NCBI RefSeq assembly: GCF_012927045.1
Contig: NZ_JABBFW010000009.1
Location: forward strand, 1-64,000
DNA from: Azohydromonas caseinilytica
GTDB taxonomy: Bacteria; Pseudomonadota; Gammaproteobacteria; Burkholderiales; Burkholderiaceae_C
DNA: 64,000 bases
Direction: 5' to 3'
Shown: one piece after another, positions 18,601 to 29,621 of the stretch
Numbering within the stretch: position 1 is the stretch's first letter
Layout of the letters: each line of letters opens with the position of its first letter
Notes under the pieces: model-generated
The model's database searches: none
Told to the model about the DNA's origin: nothing
Seen by the model: only the letters and a program-made list of their open reading frames with translations
Program-made: the position numbers and the translations under genes

Positions 18601-18906
18601 GTGATCCTCGAACTGGTCGACATCCGCATCCACCCGGGCCAGCAGGCCGCCTTCGACGAGGCGGTGCAGCGCGGCCTGAGCACCATCATCGGTCCCTTCC
18701 CCGGCTGTCGCGGCTGGAAGGTGAACAAGGGCATCGAATCGGCCGAGCGCTACGTGGTGCAGATCTTCTGGGAGACGCTGGAGGACCACACCGTGCGCTT
18801 CCGCGGCTCGGAGGCCTTCGCCGCCTGGCGCGCCATCGTCGGCCCCTTCTTCGCGCAGCCGCCGCAGGTGGAACATTTCGAGTTCGTGGGCAAGTCCGAG
18901 GGCTGA
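18601..18906 (+). CDS. Antibiotic biosynthesis monooxygenase (ABM)-fold small protein
   Basis: 101 residues from a GTG at 18601, six bases after AGGAG; a much longer open frame reaches back into pobA and is not the gene. The sequence ILELVDIRIHPGQQAAFDEAV, then FPGCRGWKV, RYVVQIFWETLEDHT and FRGSEAFAAWRA fits the dimeric alpha/beta-barrel ABM family. Members oxidise small aromatics or are only structural; the function here is unknown. It lies just behind the pobA terminator, so it must have its own promoter or read-through. Confidence 0.75.
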   Translation: MILELVDIRIHPGQQAAFDEAVQRGLSTIIGPFPGCRGWKVNKGIESAERYVVQIFWETLEDHTVRFRGSEAFAAWRAIVGPFFAQPPQVEHFEFVGKSEG

Positions 18907-19012
18907 GACGCCGCCGGGCGTGAATTACTGCCTTCCGCAACAGGCGGGTGGCATGAGCTGATAGCGGCGCATTGCCCACATCCGGACACACGCCGCGGAC
19001 GGCGCGGGCCGG

Positions 19013-21763
<2,751 letters not shown>

Positions 21764-21800
21764 GCCGGACACCGGATTGTTTACCGAGAGTTGACGCTGC

Positions 21801-21825
21801 GGTCACTCGCTGTCGCCGAGTGACC
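21801..21825. terminator. Bidirectional hairpin between converging genes
   Basis: GGTCACTCG (21801-21809) and CGAGTGACC (21817-21825) form a 9 bp perfect stem with a 7-base loop. It sits between the kinase (+) and AEC transporter (-) stops. The T-run is weak, so efficiency is uncertain. Confidence 0.55.
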
Positions 21826-21883
21826 TCATTGTTGCCGGCCTGTTCACAGCACTGGGCAGGCCGGGGCACCGAAGGCCGCCGGA

Positions 21884-22795
21884 TCAGCCCTTCACCGCCC
21901 CGGCCAGCCACAGCAGCCCGGGCGACAGCACCAGCAGCGCCAGCGTGGACACCAGCACGCCGCCGGCGGCGACCTCGCCGTGCGGCGTGAGGCGCTCGGC
22001 GTAGAGGTAGCTCGCCACCGCCACCGGCATGGCCAGCTGCAGCAGCATCACGCCCGCCACCAGGGGTGGCAGTCCCAGCAGCACGCCCACCAGCAGCCCG
22101 GAGAGCGTGCCCACCACCAGGCGGATGGAGCCCAGCCACGCGCCCTGGCGCAGGCCGCCGTGCGACACCGTCACCAGCGCGTAGCCCAGGCTCAGCAGCA
22201 TCAGCGGCACGGTGAGCGAGCCCACCAGCCGGGCGCTCTCCAGCACCGGCGCGGGCAGGCTCCAGCCGCTCCAGCGCAGCAGCCCCGCCGCCGCGACGGC
22301 GAAGACCACGCCGCGCGGGAAGCGCGTGCGCTGCGTGGAGGAGCGCGACAACACCCACACCCCCACCGTGTGCTGCAGCATCGAGGTGATGGCGAAGGCC
22401 GCCACCGCGATGGCCAGGCCCTCGTCGCCGAAGGCCAGCTGCGACAGCGGCAGCCCCAGGTTGCCGCTGTTGGGCAGCACCGCCGCCGGCAGCAGGCCCA
22501 GCACCGGCAGTTTCAGCAGGCGCAGCGCCAGGGCGGCCAGGGCGGCGGCAATGAGAAAACCCAGCACCGTGGCCGTCCCGGCCTGCAGCAGCGCCTGGCC
22601 GCCCAGCGGCGTGGTCAGCAGCGTGTGGAACACCAGCGCCGGCGTGGCGAAGTTGGCGGCCAGCACCGAGATGAACTCGCCCGGGAACGGCTTCTTCTTC
22701 CAGGCCCAGTAGGAACCGACCGAGGCGCAGGCCACCACCGGCAGCAGCAGCGCGGCAATGCGCAGGTAGAGGGAAAGGCCGTCGAGGAGGGTCAT
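21884..22795 (-). CDS. AEC family transporter (auxin efflux carrier-like)
   Basis: 303 residues from ATG at 22795; a longer open frame upstream runs into the tRNA and is rejected. About ten transmembrane helices, with NFATPALVFHTLL near residue 50, LPNSGNLGLPLS near 110 and LLQLAMPVAVASYLYA near 255, the AEC pattern of two 5-helix repeats. Bacterial members export or import organic anions such as malonate or malate. The substrate is unknown. A second AEC gene lies at 38136-39161. Confidence 0.88.
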   Translation of the reverse strand: MTLLDGLSLYLRIAALLLPVVACASVGSYWAWKKKPFPGEFISVLAANFATPALVFHTLLTTPLGGQALLQAGTATVLGFLIAAALAALALRLLKLPVLGLLPAAVLPNSGNLGLPLSQLAFGDEGLAIAVAAFAITSMLQHTVGVWVLSRSSTQRTRFPRGVVFAVAAAGLLRWSGWSLPAPVLESARLVGSLTVPLMLLSLGYALVTVSHGGLRQGAWLGSIRLVVGTLSGLLVGVLLGLPPLVAGVMLLQLAMPVAVASYLYAERLTPHGEVAAGGVLVSTLALLVLSPGLLWLAGAVKG

Positions 22796-22818
22796 GCGGG
22801 CAAAGGAGCGGGGCAAGA

Positions 22819-22850
22819 AAAAAGCCCCGTGCATTGCTGCGCGGGGCTTT
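22819..22850 (-). terminator. Terminator of tRNA-Phe
   Basis: On the minus strand AAAGCCCCG, a 12-base loop and CGGGGCTTT are followed by three more T. It begins nine bases after the encoded CCA of tRNA-Phe. Confidence 0.85.
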
Positions 22851-22858
22851 CTCTTGTT

Positions 22859-22934
22859 TGGTGGCCAAGGGCGGAATCGAACCACCGACACGCGGATTTT
22901 CAATCCGCTGCTCTACCAACTGAGCTACTTGGCC
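22859..22934 (-). tRNA. tRNA-Phe (GAA)
   Basis: 76 bases with the 3' CCA encoded. The acceptor stem is GGCCAAG with CTTGGCC, the D-arm has AGCTCAGTTGGTAGAGC, the anticodon loop reads ATTGAAAATC with anticodon GAA, and the T-arm has GGTTCGATTCC. A terminator follows on the same strand. Confidence 0.97.
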
Positions 22935-23008
22935 GTGAAGCTGCGCATTCTATCAGTGCTTTTTGAAAGTTTGCAAGCCCTTTTTGATGAATCTGCTCCG
23001 AACCGCCT

Positions 23009-23680
23009 TCAGGCGCCGCCGCGCTTGTTGCGCGAGAGGTCCACGCCGAGCTGCTTGAGCTTGCGGTAGAGGTGCGTGCGCTCCAGGCCGGTCTTCTCGG
23101 CCACGCGGGTCATGGAACCGTTCTCCTTGGCCAGGTGGAACTCGAAGTAGGTCTTCTCGAAGGCGTCGCGCGCCTCGCGCAGCGGGCGATCCAGCTCGAA
23201 GCTGAACTCGCTGCTGAGCGCGCCGCCCAGGTTCAGCGCCGGCACCCCGTAGCCGCCACCACTGCCGTCGCCCGTCGCGTCGGCATGGCCTGCGGCGGCG
23301 CCGGGCGCGGCGGCCGTGGGCTTGGCCAGGCCCTGCTCCACGGCGCGCAGCAGCTTCTGCAGCGTGATGGGCTTTTCCAGGAAGGCCATCGCGCCGAAGC
23401 GCGTGGCTTCCACGGCGGTGTCGATGGTGCCGTGGCCGCTCATCATGATCACGGGCATGGTCAGCTGGCCGGTGCTGCCCCATTCCTTGAGCAGCGTGAT
23501 GCCGTCCACGTCGGGCATCCAGATGTCCAGCAGCACGAGGTCGGGGCGCATCCGCTCGCGCAGGGCGCGGGCCTGGGCGGCGTTCTCGGCCAGCTCCACG
23601 CCGTGCCCTTCGTCCGTCAGGATCTCGGAGAGCAGGGCGCGGATGCCCAGTTCGTCGTCAACAACAAGGATGGTCGCCAT
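23009..23680 (-). CDS. Response regulator, NtrX-like without AAA+ domain
   Basis: 223 residues. A receiver domain (1-120; ILVVDDELGIRALLSEIL, acceptor Asp in LVLLDIWMPD, then MSGHGTIDTAVEATRFGAM) is joined by a Gly/Ala-rich linker (about 125-150) to a C-terminal Fis-type helix-turn-helix (MTRVAEKTGLERTHLYRKL). The central sigma-54-interacting AAA+ domain of classical NtrX is missing. It lies 22 bases downstream of ntrY and is most likely its partner. Without AAA+ it should act with sigma-70 or as a repressor. Confidence 0.9.
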   Translation of the reverse strand: MATILVVDDELGIRALLSEILTDEGHGVELAENAAQARALRERMRPDLVLLDIWMPDVDGITLLKEWGSTGQLTMPVIMMSGHGTIDTAVEATRFGAMAFLEKPITLQKLLRAVEQGLAKPTAAAPGAAAGHADATGDGSGGGYGVPALNLGGALSSEFSFELDRPLREARDAFEKTYFEFHLAKENGSMTRVAEKTGLERTHLYRKLKQLGVDLSRNKRGGA

Positions 23681-23702
23681 GGATGCTCGGTGCGCTCGGC
23701 CT

Positions 23703-26012
23703 TCAGCTGGCCGGCGGGAGGAAGGCCGATGCGGCCGCGGCAGGCACGGCGGGGGCAGCGGCGAGATTCGAAAATGATAGCGTCACTTGCGCACCCGCCG
23801 CCGGGGCGTCGGGCGCCTCGCCGCCGCTGCGGTTGGCAATGCGCACCCGCGCGCCATGCTCGTCGGCGATCTTCTTGACCACCGCCAGCCCCAGCCCCGT
23901 GCCCTTGGTCTTGGTCGTGACATAGGGCTCGAAGGCGCGCTTGAGCACCTTGTCGGCGAAGCCCGGGCCGTTGTCCAGGATGCGCAGCCTCACCCCGCGC
24001 GCCGTGCCCTGCTCGCCCGACTGCACCTCCGTGAAGAGCTGCACCCGGCCGTCGGGCTTGTCGGCCACGGCGTCCAGCGCGTTTTGCAACAGGTTGTGCA
24101 CCACTTGGCGCAGCTGCGTGGCGTCGCCCTGCACCCAGGGCAGGTCCGGCGCGCAGTTCACCACCAGCCGGCCCTGCTCGATGGCATGCCCGTACAGCGC
24201 CAGCACCTCGGCGATGAGCGCATTGAGGTCCAGCGCCGCCAGCTGCGCCGAGGGCAGCCGCGCGTAGTCGCGGAACTCGTTGACCAGCTCCTTCATCGCC
24301 TGCACCTGCGTGACGATGGTGCCCACCGAGCGCACCAACAGCGCCTGGTCGTTGCCTTCGAGCTTGGCTTCGAGCCGGTGCTGCAGCCGCTCGGCCGAGA
24401 GCTGGATCGGCGTGAGCGGGTTCTTGATCTCGTGCGCCAGGCGCCGCGCCACCTCGGCCCAGGCCGCCGAGCGCTGCGCCGACACCACCTCGGAGATGTC
24501 GTCGAACACCACCAGCCGCGCCTCCTGCGGCAGCGTGGCGCCGCGCACCAGCAGCGTCTGCACGTCGGGCTGCTCGGGGCGGTCGGCCGCCGGGTCGCCA
24601 CGGCGCTCGAAGGCGTCCTGCCACTGGCCGCGCTCGCCGGCCTCGGGGCTCTCGGCCAGCAGCTCGAAGCGCTGCCAGATCGCCTGCGCGAACTCCTGCA
24701 GCCCCGGCACCTCCTCCAGGCGCTGGCCGCGACAGGCCGACAGCGGCGACTTGAGGATGCGCGTGGCGCCGGGGTTGACGGTGTCGATGCGGCGCTGCTC
24801 GTCGAACACGATCACGCCCGCGGTCATGTTGTCCAGGATGGTCTGCAGGTGCGCGCGCGCGCGCTGCAGCTGCGTGACGCTGGCATGCGCCTGCGCGCGG
24901 GCCTCGGCCAGCTGCTGCGTCATGTCGGCGAAGGAGCGCGTCAGGCCCCCGAGCTCGTCGCGCGAGGCGAACACCGGCTTGGCGCCCAGGTCGCCGGCCG
25001 CCACCTGGCGCACGCCCTCGGCCAGCAGCAGCAGCGGGCGCGCGAGCTGGTGGCCCAGCGCCACGGCCAGCAGCACCGCGCCGAACACGGCCAGGATCAG
25101 CGTGAGCGTAAGCGTGCCGATGTACATGCGCCGCAGGCCCTCGCGCGCCAGCGCGCGCTGCTGGTACTCGCGGTAGGCGGCCTGCACCGCCAGCGCCTGG
25201 CTGGTCAGGTTGCCGGGCAGCGGGCGCACGGCCATCAGGAAGCGGTCGTCGGCGGCCAGGGTGATGTCAATGCGCGGCACGGCCGCGATCGCGCGCACCA
25301 GCGCCGGCGGCGCGCCGGCCGTGCCCTCGTCGTCCAGGCCCTCGATCTGGCTGGCGACGCGCCCGCCGCGCGCCTGGCGCAGCAGCGCCGCCGAGGGCCG
25401 CGCCGGCGCGATGGCCGTGGCGCTGCCGCCCACGCTGAACAGCACCTGGCCCGAGGGGCTGACCAGCGCCACGGTCTGCGCCGAGAGCTGCTCGCGCGCG
25501 CGCTCCAGCGCCAGCGCCATGGGCAGCCCCGGCGTGTCGGCCAGGTGCTCGGCGGCGAACTGGGTCTTGGCCGCCAGGTCGGCCTGCTGCGCGTCCAGCG
25601 TGCTGCGCCCCAGCGCCAGGCCGGCATTGAGCGCGCCCTCGACACGGGCATCGAACCAGATCTCGATGCTGCGCGTGACGAACTGGTAGCTCACGGTGTA
25701 GACCAGCGCCCCCGGCACCACGCCCACCAGCGCGAAGATGCCCGCGAGCTTGAGCAGCAGCCGGCTGCCGAACTTGCCGCGGCGCACGCGCAGCGCCAGC
25801 CGCCCCGCGGCCGTCAGCAGCACCGCCGTCAGCAGCGCCAGCACCGCCAGGTTGGCGATGAAGAGCCAGGTCCAGTGGCGTTCGTAGAAAGCGTCCGGGT
25901 CGCCGGCGGCGCCGCCGGTGGACAGCGACAGCACGAAGCCCGCCACCAGCGCCACGCCCGTCAGCGCCACCAGCCCCACCAGCACGCTCGTGCGTCGGGC
26001 CTTGCTGCTCAT
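23703..26012 (-). CDS. ntrY: Nitrogen-regulation-type sensor histidine kinase NtrY
   Basis: 769 residues, inner membrane. Hydrophobic segments at about 10-32, 50-70, 85-112 and 310-332 anchor it and enclose a periplasmic region. A HAMP domain (to about 387) is followed by a PAS domain, HisKA with LAHEIKNPLTPIQLSAERL (phospho-His near 530) and HATPase_c with NLLQNALDAV, DNGPGF and GTGLGLAVVKKI. Order and architecture match NtrY of the NtrY-NtrX system (nitrogen or redox response). It is followed by its regulator and preceded by the DUF4390 gene and rsmB. Confidence 0.9.
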   Translation of the reverse strand: MSSKARRTSVLVGLVALTGVALVAGFVLSLSTGGAAGDPDAFYERHWTWLFIANLAVLALLTAVLLTAAGRLALRVRRGKFGSRLLLKLAGIFALVGVVPGALVYTVSYQFVTRSIEIWFDARVEGALNAGLALGRSTLDAQQADLAAKTQFAAEHLADTPGLPMALALERAREQLSAQTVALVSPSGQVLFSVGGSATAIAPARPSAALLRQARGGRVASQIEGLDDEGTAGAPPALVRAIAAVPRIDITLAADDRFLMAVRPLPGNLTSQALAVQAAYREYQQRALAREGLRRMYIGTLTLTLILAVFGAVLLAVALGHQLARPLLLLAEGVRQVAAGDLGAKPVFASRDELGGLTRSFADMTQQLAEARAQAHASVTQLQRARAHLQTILDNMTAGVIVFDEQRRIDTVNPGATRILKSPLSACRGQRLEEVPGLQEFAQAIWQRFELLAESPEAGERGQWQDAFERRGDPAADRPEQPDVQTLLVRGATLPQEARLVVFDDISEVVSAQRSAAWAEVARRLAHEIKNPLTPIQLSAERLQHRLEAKLEGNDQALLVRSVGTIVTQVQAMKELVNEFRDYARLPSAQLAALDLNALIAEVLALYGHAIEQGRLVVNCAPDLPWVQGDATQLRQVVHNLLQNALDAVADKPDGRVQLFTEVQSGEQGTARGVRLRILDNGPGFADKVLKRAFEPYVTTKTKGTGLGLAVVKKIADEHGARVRIANRSGGEAPDAPAAGAQVTLSFSNLAAAPAVPAAAASAFLPPAS

Positions 26013-26028
26013 CTCTGTCCCCTAATGC

Positions 26029-26637
26029 CTATTCCGGCCGCAGCGTGCGCTCGATGCCCAGCACCCAGTCGGCCTGGTTGCCGATGCCCAGCTGCATGGG
26101 CCGCGGCAGCTGCTCGGTGTCCAGCCGCCAGCGCCACTCGACGTAGTAGCGCGACTCGTCGCCCTCCAGCTGCCCGGGCTCGGCAATGCGCCAGCGCGCC
26201 GTGCGCGTCATCGACGCCATGGCCTCGGCCAGCGTGGCGTAGCTGGTGTGCAGGCCGCCCAGGCTCACGCGGTAGCTCTCCGTGAGCGGCTGGTACGACA
26301 GCCGCCATTGCCGCGTCTGGCGCGCCACGCGCTCGTCGCGCCAGTACCAGCGCGGCCGGTACACGCTGGCGTCGGTCTCGAAGTACAGCGGCACGCCGCG
26401 CTGCAGCGCGTCCTCCACCGCGCGCGGCAGCGCCACGCGCAGCGCGTAGTCCAGCAGCAGCGCGCCGTCCTGGCGCCGCACGGCCAGCTCCTGCAGCTCC
26501 AGCGCGCCCGCGCGCGGCGCGAGCGGCCACAGCAGGGCCAGCAGACAGACGAACAGCCCTCCCCAGCGTCCGAGCGCCGCACGGAACCTGCTGAACGGCG
26601 GGAAAGCGGCGGCGACACGGATCGAAGGCGGGATCAA
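26029..26637 (-). CDS. DUF4390 domain-containing protein
   Basis: About 202 residues. A hydrophobic N-terminal segment (GGLFVCLLALLWPLAPRAGA) acts as signal peptide or anchor, then comes the DUF4390 region: ELQELAVRRQDGALLLDYAL, YRPRWYWRDERVA, and a C-terminus VEWRWRLDTEQLPRPMQLG. No ATG is available; the TTG at 26637 overlaps the rsmB stop and is the best start, so translational coupling is likely. The family is conserved between rsmB and ntrY in Burkholderiales; its function is unknown. Confidence 0.8.
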   Translation of the reverse strand: MIPPSIRVAAAFPPFSRFRAALGRWGGLFVCLLALLWPLAPRAGALELQELAVRRQDGALLLDYALRVALPRAVEDALQRGVPLYFETDASVYRPRWYWRDERVARQTRQWRLSYQPLTESYRVSLGGLHTSYATLAEAMASMTRTARWRIAEPGQLEGDESRYYVEWRWRLDTEQLPRPMQLGIGNQADWVLGIERTLRPE

Positions 26638-27953
26638 GGCTTGTGCAGCAGCGCGTAATAGAAACCGTCCCCGGGCGGGACCTGGTCGGAAGGGGCATTG
26701 TCGGCCAGGGGCAGCAGATGCCCGGGCGACGCCGGGTCCAGCCGGGCGCCCTGCGCGCCCTGGCGTTGCAAAAACGCATCGACTTGGTGCGCGCCCTCGG
26801 CCTTGAACAGCGAGCAGGTGGCGTAGACCAGCCGCCCGCCCGGCTTGAGCAGCGGCCACAGCGCGTCCAGCAGCCCGGCCTGCACCTTCACCAGCTGCGC
26901 GACGTCGGCCGGGCGGCGCAGCCAGCGCGCGTCCGGATGGCGCCGCACCACGCCCGAGGCGCTGCACGGCGCGTCGAGCAGGATGGCGTCGAAGGGACGC
27001 CCGTCCCACCAGTCGGCCACGCGGCGGCCGTCGGCGGCCTTGAGCTCCGCCTGCAAGCCCAGACGGTCCAGCGTCTCGCGCACACGGCCCAGGCGCTGCG
27101 GGTCGGCATCCAGCGCCACGAGCTCCAGGTCGGCCAGCTCCAGCAGGTGCGCGGTCTTGCCGCCGGGGGCGGCGCAGGCGTCCAGCACGCGCGCGCCGGC
27201 GGGCAGTGGCGCCACGCCCGGCACCTCCAGGCCCAGCAGCAGCGGCGCGGCGCGCTGGGCCGAGAGGTCCTGCACCGACACGTCGCCGTCGGCGAAGCCG
27301 GGCAGTTGCGTCACCGGCGCCGGCTGCTCCAGCAGCACGGCGTGGGGGCCGATGGCGCGCGCGGCCAGGCCGGCGTCAGCCAGGCGCCGCACGTAGCCGG
27401 CGGCGTCGCCGCGGCGGGCGTTGACGCGCAGCGTCATGGGCGGGCGCTCGTTGGCGGCGCGCAGCAGCGCGCTCCACTGCTCGGGCCAGTCCTGGCGCAC
27501 GCGCTCGATCCACCAGGCGGGATGGCTGTAGGCCGCCACCGGGTCGCGCTGCAGGTCCGCGACGAGCTGGTCGCGCTCGCGCAGGAAGCGGCGCAGCACG
27601 GCGTTGACGAAGCCGGCGGCGTTGGGGCTGCGCTTGCGCACCGCCTTGACCGCCTGGTCCACCAGCACGTGCGGCGCGTAGACCTCGGGCGGCCACAGCA
27701 GGGCCAGGGCGGTGGTGAGCAGCGCATCGACCTCGGCCGGCGGCGTCTTGGGCGCGAGGCGGGCGCGGGCGGCGTTGGCCGCGCCCAGGCGGCGCAGCGT
27801 GTCGAAGCTCAGGGCCTGGGTACCGGCGCGGGCCTCGGCCGGCACGCTGGCCAGTACCTCGGTGAGCGAGCGCCCGGCGCGCACGGCGGCCAGCGCGTCG
27901 GCGGTGTGGCCCAGCAGCCGCGCCAGCGGCAAGGAAGTGGGGGAAGACGACAT
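26634..27953 (-). CDS. rsmB: 16S rRNA (cytosine(967)-C(5))-methyltransferase RsmB
   Basis: 439 residues. The N-terminal 150 residues are a NusB-like RNA-binding domain (VDQAVKAVRKRSPNAAGFVN). The C-terminal Rossmann methyltransferase has the SAM site DACAAPGGKTAHL, the motif IV LDAPCSASGVVRRHPD and motif VI YATCSLF, providing the two Cys used by m5C enzymes. It methylates C967 of 16S rRNA in the cytoplasm. It is the first gene of rsmB-DUF4390-ntrY-ntrX and is divergent from folE. Confidence 0.94.
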   Translation of the reverse strand: MSSSPTSLPLARLLGHTADALAAVRAGRSLTEVLASVPAEARAGTQALSFDTLRRLGAANAARARLAPKTPPAEVDALLTTALALLWPPEVYAPHVLVDQAVKAVRKRSPNAAGFVNAVLRRFLRERDQLVADLQRDPVAAYSHPAWWIERVRQDWPEQWSALLRAANERPPMTLRVNARRGDAAGYVRRLADAGLAARAIGPHAVLLEQPAPVTQLPGFADGDVSVQDLSAQRAAPLLLGLEVPGVAPLPAGARVLDACAAPGGKTAHLLELADLELVALDADPQRLGRVRETLDRLGLQAELKAADGRRVADWWDGRPFDAILLDAPCSASGVVRRHPDARWLRRPADVAQLVKVQAGLLDALWPLLKPGGRLVYATCSLFKAEGAHQVDAFLQRQGAQGARLDPASPGHLLPLADNAPSDQVPPGDGFYYALLHKP

Positions 27954-28115
27954 GGGGCGCGCAGTCTAGACCCCGCGGGCGCGCCGCCCGGCGGCAGGGG
28001 CAGCGCATCCGTCACGGCCGCGGCGGGTTTCACAGTGGGTCACCGGCCTCCTGCAAGCCCTTACGTGGGCAACGACAATCCCCCGATTGCGATCCCCGCA
28101 GCGACCCTTCGAGTG

Positions 28116-28832
28116 ATGAACACCAAACTGCCCGTCGAGGAGGCCCTGGTTGCCAGCGCCTCCGAGCGCATCCGCCAGCGCCTGGAGCGAGCCGGCCGCC
28201 GCTTCCACGCCAACGACAACATCTCCGCCTTCATTCGCGAGGGCGAGATCGACCAGATCAAGGCCGAGGTCGAGTCGCACCTGAAGCAGGTCCTGCGCGC
28301 GCTGGTGATCGACACCGACAGCGACCACAACACCAACGACACCGCGCAGCGCGTGGCCAAGATGTTCGTGGACGAGGTGTTCCGCGGCCGCTATGTGCCG
28401 GTGCCCAAGGTCACCGAGTTCCCCAATGCCGAGCGGCTGAACGAGCTGATGATCGTGGGCCCGATCAAGGTGCGCAGCGCCTGCTCGCACCACCTGTGCC
28501 CGATCCTGGGCCGGGTCTGGGTCGGCATCCTGCCCAACGAGCATTCCAACCTGATCGGCCTGTCGAAGTACGCGCGGCTGTGCGAATGGATCATGAGCCG
28601 CCCGCAGATCCAGGAAGAGGCCGTGACCATGCTGGCCAACGAGCTGCAGGAGCGCGTCAAGCCCGACGGCTTGGCGCTGGTGATGGAGGCGGACCACTTC
28701 TGCATGCACTGGCGCGGCGTGAAGGACGACGAGTCCGTCATGACCAACTCCGTGATGCGCGGGGCCTTCCTGAAGGACGCCAGCCTGCGCCGCGAATTCC
28801 TGTCCCTGCTCAGCCGCAAGAACAATTTCTGA
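28116..28832 (+). CDS. folE: GTP cyclohydrolase I
   Basis: 238 residues from ATG at 28116. It converts GTP to dihydroneopterin triphosphate, the first step of folate and tetrahydropterin synthesis. Key segments are DTDSDHNTNDTAQRVAKMF, the zinc/GTP site VRSACSHHLCPILGRVWVG (Cys, His, His), GLSKYARL, then RPQIQE and the second zinc Cys in ADHFCMHWRGV. An N-terminal extension of about 35 residues precedes the conserved core, as in many Burkholderiales. BLUF follows 62 bases downstream on the same strand. Confidence 0.94.
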   Translation: MNTKLPVEEALVASASERIRQRLERAGRRFHANDNISAFIREGEIDQIKAEVESHLKQVLRALVIDTDSDHNTNDTAQRVAKMFVDEVFRGRYVPVPKVTEFPNAERLNELMIVGPIKVRSACSHHLCPILGRVWVGILPNEHSNLIGLSKYARLCEWIMSRPQIQEEAVTMLANELQERVKPDGLALVMEADHFCMHWRGVKDDESVMTNSVMRGAFLKDASLRREFLSLLSRKNNF

Positions 28833-28894
28833 GTCGGCCCGATCCTTGCCCGCCTGATCCTTTTTCCATTTGTCACGCGATTGGAGACAAGCCC

Positions 28895-29317
28895 ATGCTG
28901 GTACGCCTGATGTATGTGAGCCGCGCCCGGGACGGCGTGGAGGCGGAGACGGTGCAGGCCATCGTGCGCCAGTCCAAGTCGCACAACCCGGCGGCGGGCA
29001 TCACCGGGGTGCTGTGCTGCACGGAGGGGCTGTTCGTGCAGGTGCTCGAAGGCGGCCGGGCCGCGGTCAATGCGCTCTACAACAAGATCGTGGCCGACCC
29101 GCGCCACCACGACGTGCAGCTGCTGGCCTACGAGGAGACCACCGAGCGGCATTTCACCGGCTGGTCCATGGGGCAGGTGAACCTGGCGCGATTGAACCCG
29201 TCGCTGCTGCTGAAGTATTCCGAGACGGCGTCGCTCGATCCCTATGCGATGAGCGGCAAGGTGGTGCTGGCCTTGTTCGAGGAGCTGGCCTGCACGGCGG
29301 CGGTGGTGGGGCCGTGA
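28895..29317 (+). CDS. BLUF domain blue-light photoreceptor
   Basis: 140 residues with ATG at 28895, seven to eight bases after TTGGAGA. A single BLUF domain: the flavin-facing Tyr in LMYVSRA (residue 7), HNPAAGITGVL (Asn and the TG turn), the essential Gln in FVQVLEGG, and GWSMGQ with the conserved Trp/Met pair. Such proteins bind FAD and change hydrogen bonding on blue light. The tail after about residue 95 is short, so it must signal to another protein rather than carry its own effector. It may share a transcript with folE. Confidence 0.92.
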   Translation: MLVRLMYVSRARDGVEAETVQAIVRQSKSHNPAAGITGVLCCTEGLFVQVLEGGRAAVNALYNKIVADPRHHDVQLLAYEETTERHFTGWSMGQVNLARLNPSLLLKYSETASLDPYAMSGKVVLALFEELACTAAVVGP

Positions 29318-29342
29318 CGCCGCACATCCGCGGCCCCGCCCC

Positions 29343-29591
29343 TCACTGATCCGACCCCCTCAGCTTCAGCCGCGTGTCCGGCACCTGGATTCGCGGCCCT
29401 TGCCGCGACACGATCCAGCCGTGCAGCCGGACCGTCAGCTCCTCGACCAGCGCGTCGTCGGCCACGTCCACCAGCAGCATGCGCTCGCTGCGGTGCTGCA
29501 CCACCGCCGCCGGCAGCGACGCGACCACGCCGGCAGCCTCGTCCGGAGAGGCGGCGTCGGCGGCGCAGCGCCGCAGGATCAACGTGACCAT
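29343..29591 (-). CDS. Small protein, possibly detached I9-type inhibitor/propeptide
   Basis: 82 residues from ATG at 29591, 30 bases after the upstream subtilase stop. I do not recognise a named family. The pattern strand VTLILRR, helix SPDEAAGVVASL, strand pair AVVQHRSERMLLVDVAD, helix DALVEELTVRL, strand GWIVSRQ and a C-terminal GPRIQVPDTRL resembles the beta-alpha-beta-beta-alpha-beta ferredoxin-like fold of peptidase inhibitor I9 propeptides. Coupled to a subtilase that lacks an obvious propeptide, it could act as chaperone or inhibitor in trans. This is inference. Confidence 0.55.
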   Translation of the reverse strand: MVTLILRRCAADAASPDEAAGVVASLPAAVVQHRSERMLLVDVADDALVEELTVRLHGWIVSRQGPRIQVPDTRLKLRGSDQ

Positions 29592-29621
29592 GGCGGCCTG
29601 TATAGCACCGGGCACCGGGCT

